From Anaerolineae bacterium (GTDB taxonomy: Bacteria > Chloroflexota > Anaerolineae > Aggregatilineales > Aggregatilineaceae), in contig JAHDWP010000005.1 of assembly GCA_023382715.1 (NCBI GenBank), positions 1 to 64,000 of the forward strand: DNA of 64,000 bases, written 5' to 3'. A program made the position numbers and the translations under genes. The notes beneath the pieces were generated by a model, which saw only the letters and a program-made list of their open reading frames with translations, searched no databases and was not told the DNA's origin. This document shows positions 1-8,452 of this stretch, piece after piece; the first letter of the stretch is position 1; every line of letters starts with the position of its first letter.

Positions 1-6
1 TGTTCC

Positions 7-36
7 CGTAGGGGCGTATTGCAATACGCCCCTACG
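7..36. repeat. Perfect 30-bp palindrome, 'GTAGGGGCGTAT' family
   Basis: The 15-bp arms (7-21 and 22-36) are exact reverse complements with no spacer. Related copies lie at 21100-21126, 38177-38203 and 50556-50585, always between genes. This is a dispersed intergenic palindrome; its function is unknown. Confidence 0.8.
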
Positions 37-39
37 GAC

Positions 40-132
40 CTCACCCCCGCTCGGCGCTGGTGCGCCTCGCCGCCCCCTCTCCATTCGAATGGAGAGGGGG
101 CAAGCCGAGCGTAGCGAGGCTGGGGGTGAGGT
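40..132. repeat. Intergenic CCCTCTCC-type inverted repeat
   Basis: A C-rich arm ending CCCCCTCTCCATTC at about 81-94 is followed directly by its G-rich complement. Outer CTCACCCCC / GGGGGTGAGG arms flank it. Nearly the same block occurs at 14567-14650, and related hairpins sit in many other gaps of the window. No gene is seen in positions 1-233. Confidence 0.6.
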
Positions 133-158
133 AAGCCAGGGCGCAGAGAGAAGGGCAG

Positions 159-204
159 AAGAGCAGGCTTCCGAAGTCTCCGCAGACTTCGGAAGCCTGC
201 TCTT
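159..204. repeat. Palindromic element, AGACTTCC family, 21-bp perfect stem
   Basis: Arms 159-179 and 184-204 are exact reverse complements around a 4-nt loop. The core AGACTTCCGAAGTCT motif recurs at 14674, 20991, 42734 and 52173, with a variant at 34981. The element lies just downstream of galK (minus strand), so in RNA it would form a strong hairpin; there is no U tract. Confidence 0.85.
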
Positions 205-233
205 GTCCTCTCGGCGGTGAATTTCTCTCCCCG

Positions 234-1418
234 CTACTCCACCGCCAGCAGCCCCGCGCCGGGCGCAGCTTCGACCGCGTAAACCGCGCTCTCGATGCCG
301 GTCGCTTCCCGGTAGGCGGCGCAGACGTGCGCGCCGAAATCGCCCACGCAATCGCGCTCGACAAAGGCCACCAGGCACCCCCCGAAGCCCGCGCCCGCCT
401 GCCGCGCGCCGAGCACGCCGGGCGCGCCGTGTATGGCGGTGAGCATCGCTTCCATCTGCGGCACGACGATCTCGTACAGGTCGCGCGCACCGGCGAATGA
501 CTCCGCCGTCAGCGCGGCAAGCGCTGCCGCGCCCTTCTCTGGCAGCGCCGCCGCCAGGTCGAGCACGCGCTGATTCTCCTGGACGATGAAGCGGCTGCGC
601 CGGTAGACGGTCTCGTCGAGCGCCTCACGCGCCGCGTCCAACTGCTCCAGAGTTACGTCGCGCAGCGTGCGCACGCCGGGGTAACGCGGTGCCAGGGTCG
701 CCGCGCCCGCTTCGCACTGGGCGCGGCGCTGCGGGTATTCGGAGCCGGTCAGGGCGCGCTTGTAGCGCGTATCGCAGATGACGATGCGGATGTCCGGGTG
801 AATGGGGGCGACGGTGTGCGCCAGGTGGCGGCAGTCGAGCAGCAGGACGTGCCCGGCCCGCCCTGCCGCCGACGTGTACTGGTCGAGGATGCCGCAGTTG
901 ACGCCGACGAAGGTGTTCTCCGCCCGCTGGCAGAGCACGGCCAGCCGCACCGGGTCGAGGCCCAGCCCGCTCAGCTCGTTGAACAGCGTCGCTGTCGCCA
1001 CCTCCAGCGCCGCCGATGAGCTAAGCCCGCTGCCGAAGGGCACTGTGCTGTGCACCAGCCCGTCGAAGCCGCGCAGGGCATAGCCCTCGTCCTGCAGCAC
1101 CTTCGCCACGCCGCGCACGTAGTCTGTCCAGGGGACCGCCGTGCTGCGCTGGATGTCACCGTCCAGGCTGAAGGTCTCGCCGCCCTCGATGTTGAGCGAG
1201 TGCACCGCCACCTGGCGGTCGTCGCGCGGGCGGGCAGCGATCCACGTGGTGCGGTCAATGGGCATGGTCAGCACATAGCCCTCGTTGTAGTCGGTGTGAC
1301 TGCCCATCAGGTCAACGCGGCCCGGCGCTTGCGCCCAGAGGACCGGCTCCCCGCTGTAGAGCGCCGCAAACGCCGTCCGCACGTGCGCGATCCGCTCGTC
1401 CGTCTCGCTTAACGCCAT
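234..1418 (-). CDS. galK: Galactokinase-like GHMP kinase with altered sugar-site residue
   Basis: A 394-residue GHMP kinase expected to phosphorylate a sugar at C1 with ATP. The family signature starts at residue 31 (APGRVDLMGSHTDYN), the glycine/serine-rich ATP loop is at about 126-136 (VPFGSGLSSSA), the catalytic Asp is D179 in GILDQ, and the C-terminal GAGFGGC motif is at about 343. Length is normal for GalK. Oddity: family members usually read GEHTDYN, but here residue 40 is Ser, and that Glu is known to contact the galactose C6 hydroxyl. The substrate may therefore not be galactose. The start has a GGAGGGAG ribosome site and lies 10 nt inside the upstream UroD-like gene, so the two are probably translationally coupled. 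It is the last gene of the ABC/UroD-like operon. Confidence 0.85.
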   Translation of the reverse strand: MALSETDERIAHVRTAFAALYSGEPVLWAQAPGRVDLMGSHTDYNEGYVLTMPIDRTTWIAARPRDDRQVAVHSLNIEGGETFSLDGDIQRSTAVPWTDYVRGVAKVLQDEGYALRGFDGLVHSTVPFGSGLSSSAALEVATATLFNELSGLGLDPVRLAVLCQRAENTFVGVNCGILDQYTSAAGRAGHVLLLDCRHLAHTVAPIHPDIRIVICDTRYKRALTGSEYPQRRAQCEAGAATLAPRYPGVRTLRDVTLEQLDAAREALDETVYRRSRFIVQENQRVLDLAAALPEKGAAALAALTAESFAGARDLYEIVVPQMEAMLTAIHGAPGVLGARQAGAGFGGCLVAFVERDCVGDFGAHVCAAYREATGIESAVYAVEAAPGAGLLAVE

Positions 1419-2443
1419 GCATCTCCCTCCAGTTCGGCGAAAGCGTCCAGCAGCGCCTCGACATTCGTCAGCGGGATGTCCTGCATCATACGGTGCGAAG
1501 GCGCGATGACCAGCCCCGTGCCGTCGGGGGCCAGGGCGCGCGCCGCCGCGAACACGGCCTCGCGCACTTCCGCCGAAGAGCCGTGCGGCAGCACTGTCTG
1601 CGTCGAGACGCCGCCGTAATAGGCCAGCCGCTCACCGAAGGTCGTCCGCAGCCAGCCATGATCGATCACCTCCGGCTGCACCGGGTTGAGCGCCGTCAGC
1701 CCGATCTCCACCAGGTCGGGCAGGATGGTGGCGATGTCGCCGTCGGAATGCATCAGCACGGGCAGCCCGGCCTCGCGCGCCGGCGCGAACAGCCGCGCCA
1801 GGCGGGGCTTGATCAGCGCGCGCCACATGCGCGGCGAGAAGAGCGTGTGCTTCTGCGCGCCGTAGTCGTCGCCGAAGTAGAGGCCGTCCACGCCCAGGAC
1901 CAGAAAGCGGCGGATCAGCGTCTCCTGGATGGCCGTGATGCGATCCAGCAGCTCTCCGGCGAAGTCGGGGTCCAGGGCCATGTCCGCCAGGAACGTGTCG
2001 AAGCCGCGCAGGGTGTAAGCCCGCTCGAACAGGGCGAAGCCGAAGTTGGGCGCGGCGAAATGCTGGCCTGCATCGGCAGCGATGGCTCGCTCGGCGTCGC
2101 GCAGCAGATCGGGGGCGTGCGGGTCGGGCCAGGGGAAGGCGTCGAGGTCCGGGTTCTCCGCCAGCGGGCTGTGACGGATGAAGTAGCCCTCTTCTTCCGT
2201 GTCGAAGCCCGCACCCCACCAGTCGTAAACGACCTTGCCGTCGTCGCTCAGGCGCGGGGTATGGCTGATGTCCACGCGCAGCAGATGGTTGCCCAGGCGG
2301 TTGGGCAGGTCGGCGCGTGTCACGCCGAAGTGGGCGGCCAGGCGCTCGCCCACCGCGCCGGTGTAGTTGATCTGGGTAGGCAGGCGGTCAACCGGCTCGT
2401 AGCGCAGCGCCCGCTGCATGCGCTCCTTGGGGATGAGTGTCAT
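1409..2443 (-). CDS. UroD-like protein 1 (uroporphyrinogen decarboxylase superfamily)
   Basis: A 344-residue TIM-barrel protein of the UroD/MtaA superfamily, starting MTLIPKERMQRALRYEPVDR, a typical N-terminus for this group. The segment LMHSDGDIATILPDL at about 240-255 stands where corrinoid methyltransferases carry the zinc ligands His-x-Cys; here it is HSDG, so the Cys is gone. No other haem gene is nearby, and the gene sits in a sugar importer operon, so true haem synthesis is unlikely. Many such UroD-like proteins accompany carbohydrate loci and their reaction is unknown. It overlaps galK by 10 nt. Function is not assigned. Confidence 0.8.
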   Translation of the reverse strand: MTLIPKERMQRALRYEPVDRLPTQINYTGAVGERLAAHFGVTRADLPNRLGNHLLRVDISHTPRLSDDGKVVYDWWGAGFDTEEEGYFIRHSPLAENPDLDAFPWPDPHAPDLLRDAERAIAADAGQHFAAPNFGFALFERAYTLRGFDTFLADMALDPDFAGELLDRITAIQETLIRRFLVLGVDGLYFGDDYGAQKHTLFSPRMWRALIKPRLARLFAPAREAGLPVLMHSDGDIATILPDLVEIGLTALNPVQPEVIDHGWLRTTFGERLAYYGGVSTQTVLPHGSSAEVREAVFAAARALAPDGTGLVIAPSHRMMQDIPLTNVEALLDAFAELEGDAWR

Positions 2444-2523
2444 GGAGTGTGTCCTTCAGGCATGTATACCTCCAGTGCGGGGGAGAGCTTCGAACCCTCC
2501 CGCAAGCGATTGCCTTTTCCGCC

Positions 2524-2560
2524 AAGTTCCCCTCTCCAGCTCGGCTGGAGAGGGGAACTT
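2524..2560. repeat. 17-bp hairpin in the gap between UroD-like genes
   Basis: Arms 2524-2540 and 2544-2560 are perfectly complementary around loop TCG. It belongs to the CCCCTCTCC hairpin family of this genome. It lies in the 206-nt space between the second and first UroD-like genes and may affect transcript processing. No other element is seen in that space. Confidence 0.7.
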
Positions 2561-2649
2561 TGACCGGCTGGCATGGCATTCCCCCCCTGACCTGGCCGGG
2601 CAGGGGCATTCCGCCCAGCCTGTGCTCTGCTTCCCCCCAGCGCCCCCGC

Positions 2650-3738
2650 TCACAGATCGCGGTAGGCCGTCTCGCGAACGGTGTGGATCATCGCCCAGAA
2701 GTTCTCCAGCGGCGTGTCGAGCTGCACGTGGTGCGTGGGGCCGATGATCAGCCCGCCGCTTTTGCCAAGCGTGCGCAGGCGCTTCAGCACCTCGGCGCGC
2801 ACGTCGTCCGGCGAGCCGTAGGGCAGAGTGTGCTGCTCGTCAATGCTGCCCCAGAAACACAGCCGGTCGCCGAACTGCCGCTTGATCTCGGCGGGGTCCA
2901 TGCTGGCCGGCTGGATGGGATTGAGAATATCCAGGCCGATCTCGATCAGCTCCGGGATGATCGGCAGGATGTTGCCGTCGCTGTGATAGGCGACCTTGAG
3001 CGCCGGGTTGATCGCCTTGAGTTCGGCGATGAAGTGGGCCATGCGCGGCTTGAGGAAGCGCCGCCAGTGGCGCGGCGAGATGAGCATGGCCTGCTGCGCG
3101 CCCACGTCGTCGCCCGTCCAGATCATGTCCACGCCCATCTGCACCAGCTTTTTGGCGGCGGTCAGGTGATACTGGTAGGGTATCTCCAGGATCGCGTCGG
3201 CCAGGTTGGGGTCTTCGACAAAGTCCACCAGCATCTGCTGCAGGCCGCGCAGCGCCCAGGCCGTCTCGAAGATAGTCGTCACCGTCACGCCGACGATCCA
3301 GTAGTCGTCCTGGAAGTCGCGCACCACGCGCTCGGCCTCGGCGTATAGCTCTGGGCGGTGCGGGTCGGGCGGCTTGTAGGAGAGCAGCGCCTTGTCGCCG
3401 GCCAGCGGGTGCGAGACGATCTCGGTGTAGTGGCCCACGCCAAAGGGCGTCTCGTAGGGATGGGAGGCCCAGCCGATGCCCCATTCGTCAATGTACGCGC
3501 CCGGCTGCTGGTAGTACGAGTTGGCCCAGCCGACCGAAGTGAGCAGCATATCCTCGCCCAGCGCTCGCTCCAACTCGTAGGTGTTGCCGCCGCCGTGCGG
3601 ATTGTGGACGCTCTGGCCCTTCATCTGCAGGTCGGCGCGCAGACGGTCGGCGAACTCCGGCGTGAAGCTGACCTGCATCGGGCAGCGGTCTGGTTCTTCA
3701 TGGTTCAGGGCGGCCAAGATGCGCTCGCGTGGTTTCAT
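2650..3738 (-). CDS. UroD-like protein 2 (uroporphyrinogen decarboxylase superfamily)
   Basis: A 362-residue paralogue of the neighbouring UroD-like protein, starting MKPRERILAALNHEEPDR. It shares the segment AYHSDGNILPIIPELIEIG (about 245-265), again with HSDG instead of the HxC zinc motif of MtaA-type methyltransferases, and the family-typical IIGPTHHVQLDTP near the C-terminus. It has the same orientation as its neighbours, 206 nt before the next UroD-like gene. An AAAGG ribosome site precedes the ATG. It could be a lyase, decarboxylase or isomerase acting on the imported sugar or its acid, but nothing in the sequence proves this. Confidence 0.8.
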   Translation of the reverse strand: MKPRERILAALNHEEPDRCPMQVSFTPEFADRLRADLQMKGQSVHNPHGGGNTYELERALGEDMLLTSVGWANSYYQQPGAYIDEWGIGWASHPYETPFGVGHYTEIVSHPLAGDKALLSYKPPDPHRPELYAEAERVVRDFQDDYWIVGVTVTTIFETAWALRGLQQMLVDFVEDPNLADAILEIPYQYHLTAAKKLVQMGVDMIWTGDDVGAQQAMLISPRHWRRFLKPRMAHFIAELKAINPALKVAYHSDGNILPIIPELIEIGLDILNPIQPASMDPAEIKRQFGDRLCFWGSIDEQHTLPYGSPDDVRAEVLKRLRTLGKSGGLIIGPTHHVQLDTPLENFWAMIHTVRETAYRDL

Positions 3739-3993
3739 GGGATAAGCCTTTCTGGTTGGAAGTGTGCGTGACCGGCGATCGGTTTTCGATGATCAGTTTT
3801 CGATGATCGGCGATCAGCGGTCTGTGGTAGGTGTCTGGGTGGCACTGGATGCCGGGCAAAGATGCGTTCCAGAATTGTGATGAATGGGCAGCACGGGGCG
3901 CAGCAGAGCAGCGCTCCTACCAGAACCCCGCGCTGATCCCTGGCCACTGAAGACTGCTCACTGGCCGCCGACAACGGATCGCTGACCACTCGC
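3739..3993. other. Gap with degenerate short repeats
   Basis: No gene is seen. At about 3773-3830 the words CGATCGG / TTTTCGATGATC / GGCGATCAG recur in both orientations. At about 3894-3920 there is a copy of the dispersed GGGCGCAGCAGAGCAGCGC motif also present at 41006-41034, 42770-42796 and 50586-50612. Confidence 0.5.
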
Positions 3994-5103
3994 TCAGAAG
4001 ACGCGCCTGCCGTTCCAGCGCGCGACGCGCTTGAGCAGGTCCAGCTCTTCCTCTTCGCTGTGCGTGCCGATCCACAGGAAGATGCCCTCCGGCTCGACAG
4101 CGGCCATGAAGTCGTCCAGCTCGCTCTGGTGGAGGTCTACGATGACCGGCGCGCGGGCCTGAATCTCCTTGATCAGCGGCACCCACTGCATGATCGGCTG
4201 GTCGTCGCCCACGCCCTGCACCCACTGGATGGCGTGCACGCCGGGCACGCTGAGGATCATGTCCAGGTGCCGGGCGACGCCCTTGCCGTCCACATGGAAG
4301 ACGTTGTGGGTCATCGTCTGCACTTCGCGCTGCAACACCGGCAGGCAGAACCGCTCGAACAGGCGCGGCGAGATCAGCGACGAAAAGTCGCAGCTAGGGA
4401 TGTGCATCCGCCCGAAGGACGGGATGCCCATCCAGCTTCCCGAAGGCTGGCCGGCGGCCTTGAGCATGGCGTCGTAATAATCATAGATGCGCTCGAAGTC
4501 GCCGATGGCGATGTCAATCAGTTGGCGCGCCTCGTCGGGGCTTTCGATCAGGTCTATGCAGAACTGCTGCGGGTCGCGCCAGGCGGCGGCGCAGTCCACG
4601 CCGGGGTGCAGGTCGGTGTAGCCGATCAGCGCCTTGCCGCGCAGCCGTTCGAGGGCCAGGCGCGTGATTTCGTCGAGCTTGGTGAAGTATTCGTTGCCCA
4701 TGTCGAGCTTCAGGCGGGCCATGTCGTCCCAGGCCCGCACAGAGGGCACCGACCACGAAGTGACCTCGCCGTATTCGAGCGTCGTGCCGTAGAAGGCCGC
4801 GTAGACTTCTGGCCCCAGGTTCGGCCAGAAAATGGGGAACGTTTCGCCGTGAAAACGCCGCCCTTCGACGGATTTGAGGAACGTCTCGACCTGAAACTCG
4901 GCGTCGAACCAGCGATCTTTGAGGTTGTCAGACGGGTAATCCTGATTCGCCTGCTCGACAAAGGCATTGTGGGCTACGAAGCGGATCGGCGGGCGGTCGA
5001 GCACCGCCCCTTCGAACCAGGCGTGGGCCCGTTTCATGGCTGCCTCGAAGCCGGGCATCCCTTCCAGTTCAATCGTCCACCAGGTCGGCTGTGTTGCTGT
5101 CAT
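3994..5103 (-). CDS. UroD-like protein 3, divergent
   Basis: A 369-residue protein starting MTATQPTWWTIELEG, chosen as the only ATG near the conserved N-terminus; the reading frame stays open far upstream across the permease gene in another frame. It resembles the divergent UroD-like family that carries FHVDGKGVARHLDMIL (about 275-290) in place of the HSDG segment of its two neighbours. A WVQG motif follows, as in other divergent members. It lies 65 nt downstream of the permease gene, so it should be co-transcribed with the importer. Three different UroD-like proteins in one sugar operon suggest successive or alternative steps on one substrate; the chemistry is unknown. Confidence 0.7.
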   Translation of the reverse strand: MTATQPTWWTIELEGMPGFEAAMKRAHAWFEGAVLDRPPIRFVAHNAFVEQANQDYPSDNLKDRWFDAEFQVETFLKSVEGRRFHGETFPIFWPNLGPEVYAAFYGTTLEYGEVTSWSVPSVRAWDDMARLKLDMGNEYFTKLDEITRLALERLRGKALIGYTDLHPGVDCAAAWRDPQQFCIDLIESPDEARQLIDIAIGDFERIYDYYDAMLKAAGQPSGSWMGIPSFGRMHIPSCDFSSLISPRLFERFCLPVLQREVQTMTHNVFHVDGKGVARHLDMILSVPGVHAIQWVQGVGDDQPIMQWVPLIKEIQARAPVIVDLHQSELDDFMAAVEPEGIFLWIGTHSEEEELDLLKRVARWNGRRVF

Positions 5104-5168
5104 TGCGCTGTCCTTGTCAGGTATGGCGCGCTCCCAACTGGCTCCTGCGGGCGGGCGTGTGGGATCGC

Positions 5169-6185
5169 TTAGCTGATGCGCTTGCGCAAGATGGTGTGCA
5201 TGGCGACCGACACGGTGATGATCAGGCCGTAGATCAGCTTGGTCCAGTAACCGGTCAGGCCAATGGCGATGATGCCCGGTTGGATGGCGCCGATGATGAA
5301 GCACCCGACAAACGTGCCCAGGATGGTGCCCGTGCCGCCGAAGACTGACGTGCCGCCCAGAAAGACGGCGGCCAGCGTGTTCATCAGGTAGCCTTCGCCC
5401 AGGTTTGGCCAGAAGTACCACACGTCCACGCTCTGGATGATGCCGCCAAAGGCGGCGGCCAGGCCCACCAGCGCGAAGAGCAACATGCGCGTCCGCTCGA
5501 CGTTGACCCCCATCAGGCGGGCGCTGTTCTCGTTGTCGCCGATCAGGTAGACGTGCGCGCCGAATTTGTGGCGGTTGAGCAGCATCCAGACGGCGATGCC
5601 GATCAGCACCATCCAGATCACCTGGGCGGGGAAATAACCGTTGATCTTGCCCACCAGGCTGTCGCGCAGGATGGTGCCTTTGGTCAGCACCAGCGACTCG
5701 CCCTGCCCACCGCGAATGACCTCGACGACGCCGCGCCAGAAGAACTGCGTGCCGATGGTGGCGATGAGCGCGGGGATGCCCAGCCGGACGATGATGATGC
5801 CGTTGAGCAGCCCGACCAGGAAGCCTACCGTCAGGCAGCCGACGAAGGCCACGCCCAGGCTGCCCGTCCACTCGTACACTTGCCAGAAGGCGACCATACC
5901 CACGGCCATGATCGAGATGAACGACAGGTCAATATCGCCGGCGATGATGACCATCGTCAGGGGCAGGGCGATGACACCCCAGTAGGGCACCGAGGTCATC
6001 AGGGCGCGGTAAATGTCGGGCTTGAGAAAGGTGTTGGGCGCGCCGGCAATGAACAGGAGCCACAGCCCAAACAAGACGCCGATAATGCCATATTGCAGCC
6101 CATTCTTGCGAACGTGCTGGGCTATGCGCGCCGTCCACAGACGGTCCGTGCTTCCCTGCCTTGGAGTTTCTACGCCTGCGGTCAT
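5169..6185 (-). CDS. Sugar ABC transporter permease, RbsC/BPD_transp_2 type
   Basis: A 338-residue inner-membrane permease of the ribose/xylose/autoinducer importer family. Hydrophobic segments run from residue 32 (YGIIGVLFGLWLLFIAG) to the C-terminus, about nine or ten in all. The conserved ALPLTMVIIAGDIDLS segment at about 73-90 and TIGTQFFWRG at about 145 are typical. AAGGAAGGG precedes the start. It lies 50 nt after the ATPase gene. Such permeases form a homodimer that takes monosaccharide from a periplasmic-binding-protein-type receptor. Confidence 0.9.
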   Translation of the reverse strand: MTAGVETPRQGSTDRLWTARIAQHVRKNGLQYGIIGVLFGLWLLFIAGAPNTFLKPDIYRALMTSVPYWGVIALPLTMVIIAGDIDLSFISIMAVGMVAFWQVYEWTGSLGVAFVGCLTVGFLVGLLNGIIIVRLGIPALIATIGTQFFWRGVVEVIRGGQGESLVLTKGTILRDSLVGKINGYFPAQVIWMVLIGIAVWMLLNRHKFGAHVYLIGDNENSARLMGVNVERTRMLLFALVGLAAAFGGIIQSVDVWYFWPNLGEGYLMNTLAAVFLGGTSVFGGTGTILGTFVGCFIIGAIQPGIIAIGLTGYWTKLIYGLIITVSVAMHTILRKRIS

Positions 6186-6235
6186 GCAGAACCCTTCCTT
6201 AAAAGGTGCCTAGAGAATGTGTCTTGGCCAACAGT

Positions 6236-6991
6236 TCAGTCCAGGCTGCCGGTCTGCGCCACCCGGTACATCTTTTCCATCAGGTCATCCAGCGTGATGT
6301 CCCTGGTCAGGAATTCCCCGGCCACGCGCCCGCGATCGAGCACTACCACGCGGTCGGCCACCGAGTACACATGGAACACATTATGATCAATGAAAATGGC
6401 CGATTTGCCGGCGCTCTTGATGCCGCGCACGAAGTCAATCAGCTTGCGCGTCTCCTGCAGCGAGAGGCCCATCGTCGGCTCGTCGAGGATGACCAGCTCG
6501 GCGTGAAAATAGAGCGCCCGTGTGATGGCCACGCCCTGCTTCTCGCCGCCGGAGAAGGTCTTGATCACCGCGTCGGGGTTCACCGCCGAAGAGGTGTACT
6601 CCATCGCTTCGACCATCAGGCGGTGTGTCTCGCGCTTCATCTTGCTGACATCGAGGAAGCCCGCGCGATTGCACAGCTCGCGGCCCAGGAAGATGTTGCG
6701 CCACAGCGTCTGCAGGTCGGCCAGCGCGCGCTCCTGATAAACTGTCTCCACGCCCAGCGCACGCGCCTTCGGCACGGTCAGGTTTTCCACTTTCCGGCCG
6801 TGAAAATGAATCTCGCCGCGGTCGGGCCGGTGATAGCCGGTGATGATCTTGATCAGGGTGGACTTGCCCGCGCCGTTGTCGCCCAGCAGGCCGACGATTT
6901 CGTTCTCGCAGACGCGAAAATCTATATCGCTCAGCGACTGCACTTCGCCAAACGACTTGCAGACGCCACGCATTTCGAGGATGTTGCCCAT
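6236..6991 (-). CDS. Sugar ABC transporter ATPase, single nucleotide-binding domain
   Basis: A 251-residue ATPase starting MGNILEMRGVCKSFG with an AAAGGAA ribosome site. Walker A is GDNGAGKST (about 35-43), the signature is FSGGEKQG, Walker B is LVILDEPTMG and the switch His is in IDHNVFHV. RbsA-type proteins of this importer family usually hold two ATPase domains in about 500 residues; this one has only one, as in FrcA-type proteins, and should work as a homodimer. It energises the adjacent RbsC-type permease. Confidence 0.9.
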   Translation of the reverse strand: MGNILEMRGVCKSFGEVQSLSDIDFRVCENEIVGLLGDNGAGKSTLIKIITGYHRPDRGEIHFHGRKVENLTVPKARALGVETVYQERALADLQTLWRNIFLGRELCNRAGFLDVSKMKRETHRLMVEAMEYTSSAVNPDAVIKTFSGGEKQGVAITRALYFHAELVILDEPTMGLSLQETRKLIDFVRGIKSAGKSAIFIDHNVFHVYSVADRVVVLDRGRVAGEFLTRDITLDDLMEKMYRVAQTGSLD

Positions 6992-7133
6992 TGAGCATTC
7001 CTTTTCACGCTGGAGGAGCAAGCGGCGCGAGAGTAGGGTGAAGCACTCTGCTGGCCAGAGACTGCCCGACTGGCCGCGGGCTTGCGGGCACGACGGGCCA
7101 GGCCGCCTGCTCCTCAGAGATACCAGCCTATCT

Positions 7134-7160
7134 TGGGGGCGAGTGGCACACTCGCCCCCA
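7134..7160 (-). promoter_or_regulatory. Hairpin after the binding-protein gene
   Basis: A 12-bp perfect GC-rich stem (7134-7145 / 7149-7160) with loop GCA, 19 nt downstream of the binding-protein stop codon and upstream of the ATPase gene. No T tract follows on the minus strand, so it is more likely a processing or mRNA-stabilising hairpin than a full terminator. Such hairpins keep binding-protein mRNA above that of the membrane components. Confidence 0.55.
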
Positions 7161-7179
7161 GAGCAGCAACCGGATCGGG

Positions 7180-8190
7180 TTAGCGGATGACCGCCTCTAC
7201 CAGCGGAGCCAGCATTTCGATGTTGTCGGCGCTGGCGAAGCCGCCGCCCGTGTCGATATGCAGGCCGGAGAAGCCGAATTTTTCGGTCAGGCAGATTTGC
7301 AGGATGGGCAGGTAGCCTTGCAGCCACTGCTGCTGATCAATGACCAGGTCGGTGTAGCCGCTGCGGATGGCCTCAACGGTGGCTGGCGACAGGTCGAAGC
7401 CCGCGCCGTAGATGTCATCCGGGCCTTTGCCGGCGCCTTCCAGGTACGATTGCAGCGTCGCCGTCAGGCCACCGTGATCGGTGACCACGGCCTTGACATC
7501 GGGGTTGGCCGAGACATAAGCCACGAAGCTGGGGATGCCCGCGGGCGGATCGGCATTGGTGGCCGTGTCGATCTCCAGGTAGTCCACCGTCAGGCCGGCT
7601 TCCTCAAAAGCGTCAATGACGCCCTGGGTGCGCAGGCCGCGCGTGGGCTGCGAGAGCAGGCCCCAGACCATCGCCCGGTCGCCCGATACCAACCCGGCGC
7701 GACGGATGATCTCGTTGCCCAGGTTGTAACCGGTGGCGTACAGCTCCTGGCCGACATAGCCGAAGCCGGAACCGGCGTACCTGCTTTCGATGCGCGGCAG
7801 GGTGGTGTTCTGGCTGGTGACGATGATGCCCTTGGCTTCGGCCTCATCTACCAGCGGCTCGAAGGCGTCCTCGCCAGGATGACCCATGACGGCGATGCCG
7901 TCCGGGTTCATGGCCATGGCTTCGGCGAACTGCTGGATCATCTTCTGCGGATCCCAGTCTGACCAGACGTAATCCACATCAGCGCCCAGGTCGCTGGCCG
8001 CCTGGAGCGCGCCGTTGTAGACGTTCACGGCGAAGACGCCGCCCGCTGGCCCGCCGGGGAAGAAGACAATCTTGACTCCACTGCACCACTTTTCTTTGGG
8101 GCCCCCGGAGCCCTGGCCATAAGCCACAGTGGGCAGGGCCAGGGTCAGCACGAGGACAAGAGCCATCACAAGTCCCGCTTTTCTCAGCAT
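7180..8190 (-). CDS. Sugar ABC transporter substrate-binding protein, RbsB type
   Basis: A 336-residue secreted binding protein. The signal peptide is residues 1 to about 25 (MLRKAGLVMALVLVLTLALP..). The mature part is a type I periplasmic-binding fold with FFPGGPAGGVFAVNVYNGAL, a MNPDGIAVMGHPGEDAFEPL hinge segment and QQQWLQGYLPILQ near the end. The start is set by a strong AAGGAGG site upstream of ATG 8190; an in-frame extension to 8325 lacks a signal peptide and a ribosome site. First gene of the importer operon. Ligand unknown, probably a monosaccharide. Confidence 0.9.
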   Translation of the reverse strand: MLRKAGLVMALVLVLTLALPTVAYGQGSGGPKEKWCSGVKIVFFPGGPAGGVFAVNVYNGALQAASDLGADVDYVWSDWDPQKMIQQFAEAMAMNPDGIAVMGHPGEDAFEPLVDEAEAKGIIVTSQNTTLPRIESRYAGSGFGYVGQELYATGYNLGNEIIRRAGLVSGDRAMVWGLLSQPTRGLRTQGVIDAFEEAGLTVDYLEIDTATNADPPAGIPSFVAYVSANPDVKAVVTDHGGLTATLQSYLEGAGKGPDDIYGAGFDLSPATVEAIRSGYTDLVIDQQQWLQGYLPILQICLTEKFGFSGLHIDTGGGFASADNIEMLAPLVEAVIR

Positions 8191-8452
8191 CTTAAAATCC
8201 TCCTTAGAAGGTAAGCAATGCGGGCAATTCTTACTGGAAGCGATCCCACCGCGTGGGGACTTCCTGCTTAAAGACGTGGCTCGGCGAAGGTGCCATCTTC
8301 CGCGAGACCTGGCGTCCTTTTGCACACCTTAAGCTTATGCTCGCTGGCGGAGCTTGTCAATGACTCGACAGATCGCTCGTGGGCCTCCGGCCCTGTGGCG
8401 ATCCTGGTGCAGAAAACCGGGATCGCCAAACGCCGGGCATACCGCGCCGTGC
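8191..8452 (-). promoter_or_regulatory. Long structured 5' leader of the importer operon
   Basis: If transcription starts near 8467, the message has about 275 untranslated bases. Hairpins are visible: GGCGATCC/GGATCGCC at 8398-8405/8420-8427, GGGCC/GGCCC at 8381-8393, and TCCCAC/GTGGGA around 8244-8259. No known riboswitch is recognised. The rest of the gap (8510-9090) has C-rich hairpin repeats at about 8570-8600 and 8680-8712 and no gene. Confidence 0.4.

Noticed and set aside
1409-3738. Haem biosynthesis by the UroD-like genes
   Set aside because: No other haem gene is near, the proteins diverge from HemE and lie in a sugar-importer operon.
3994-5871. A 625-codon version of the third UroD-like gene
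   Set aside because: The first 256 codons overlap the permease in another frame and are His/Arg/Pro-rich; the ATG at 5103 begins the conserved protein.
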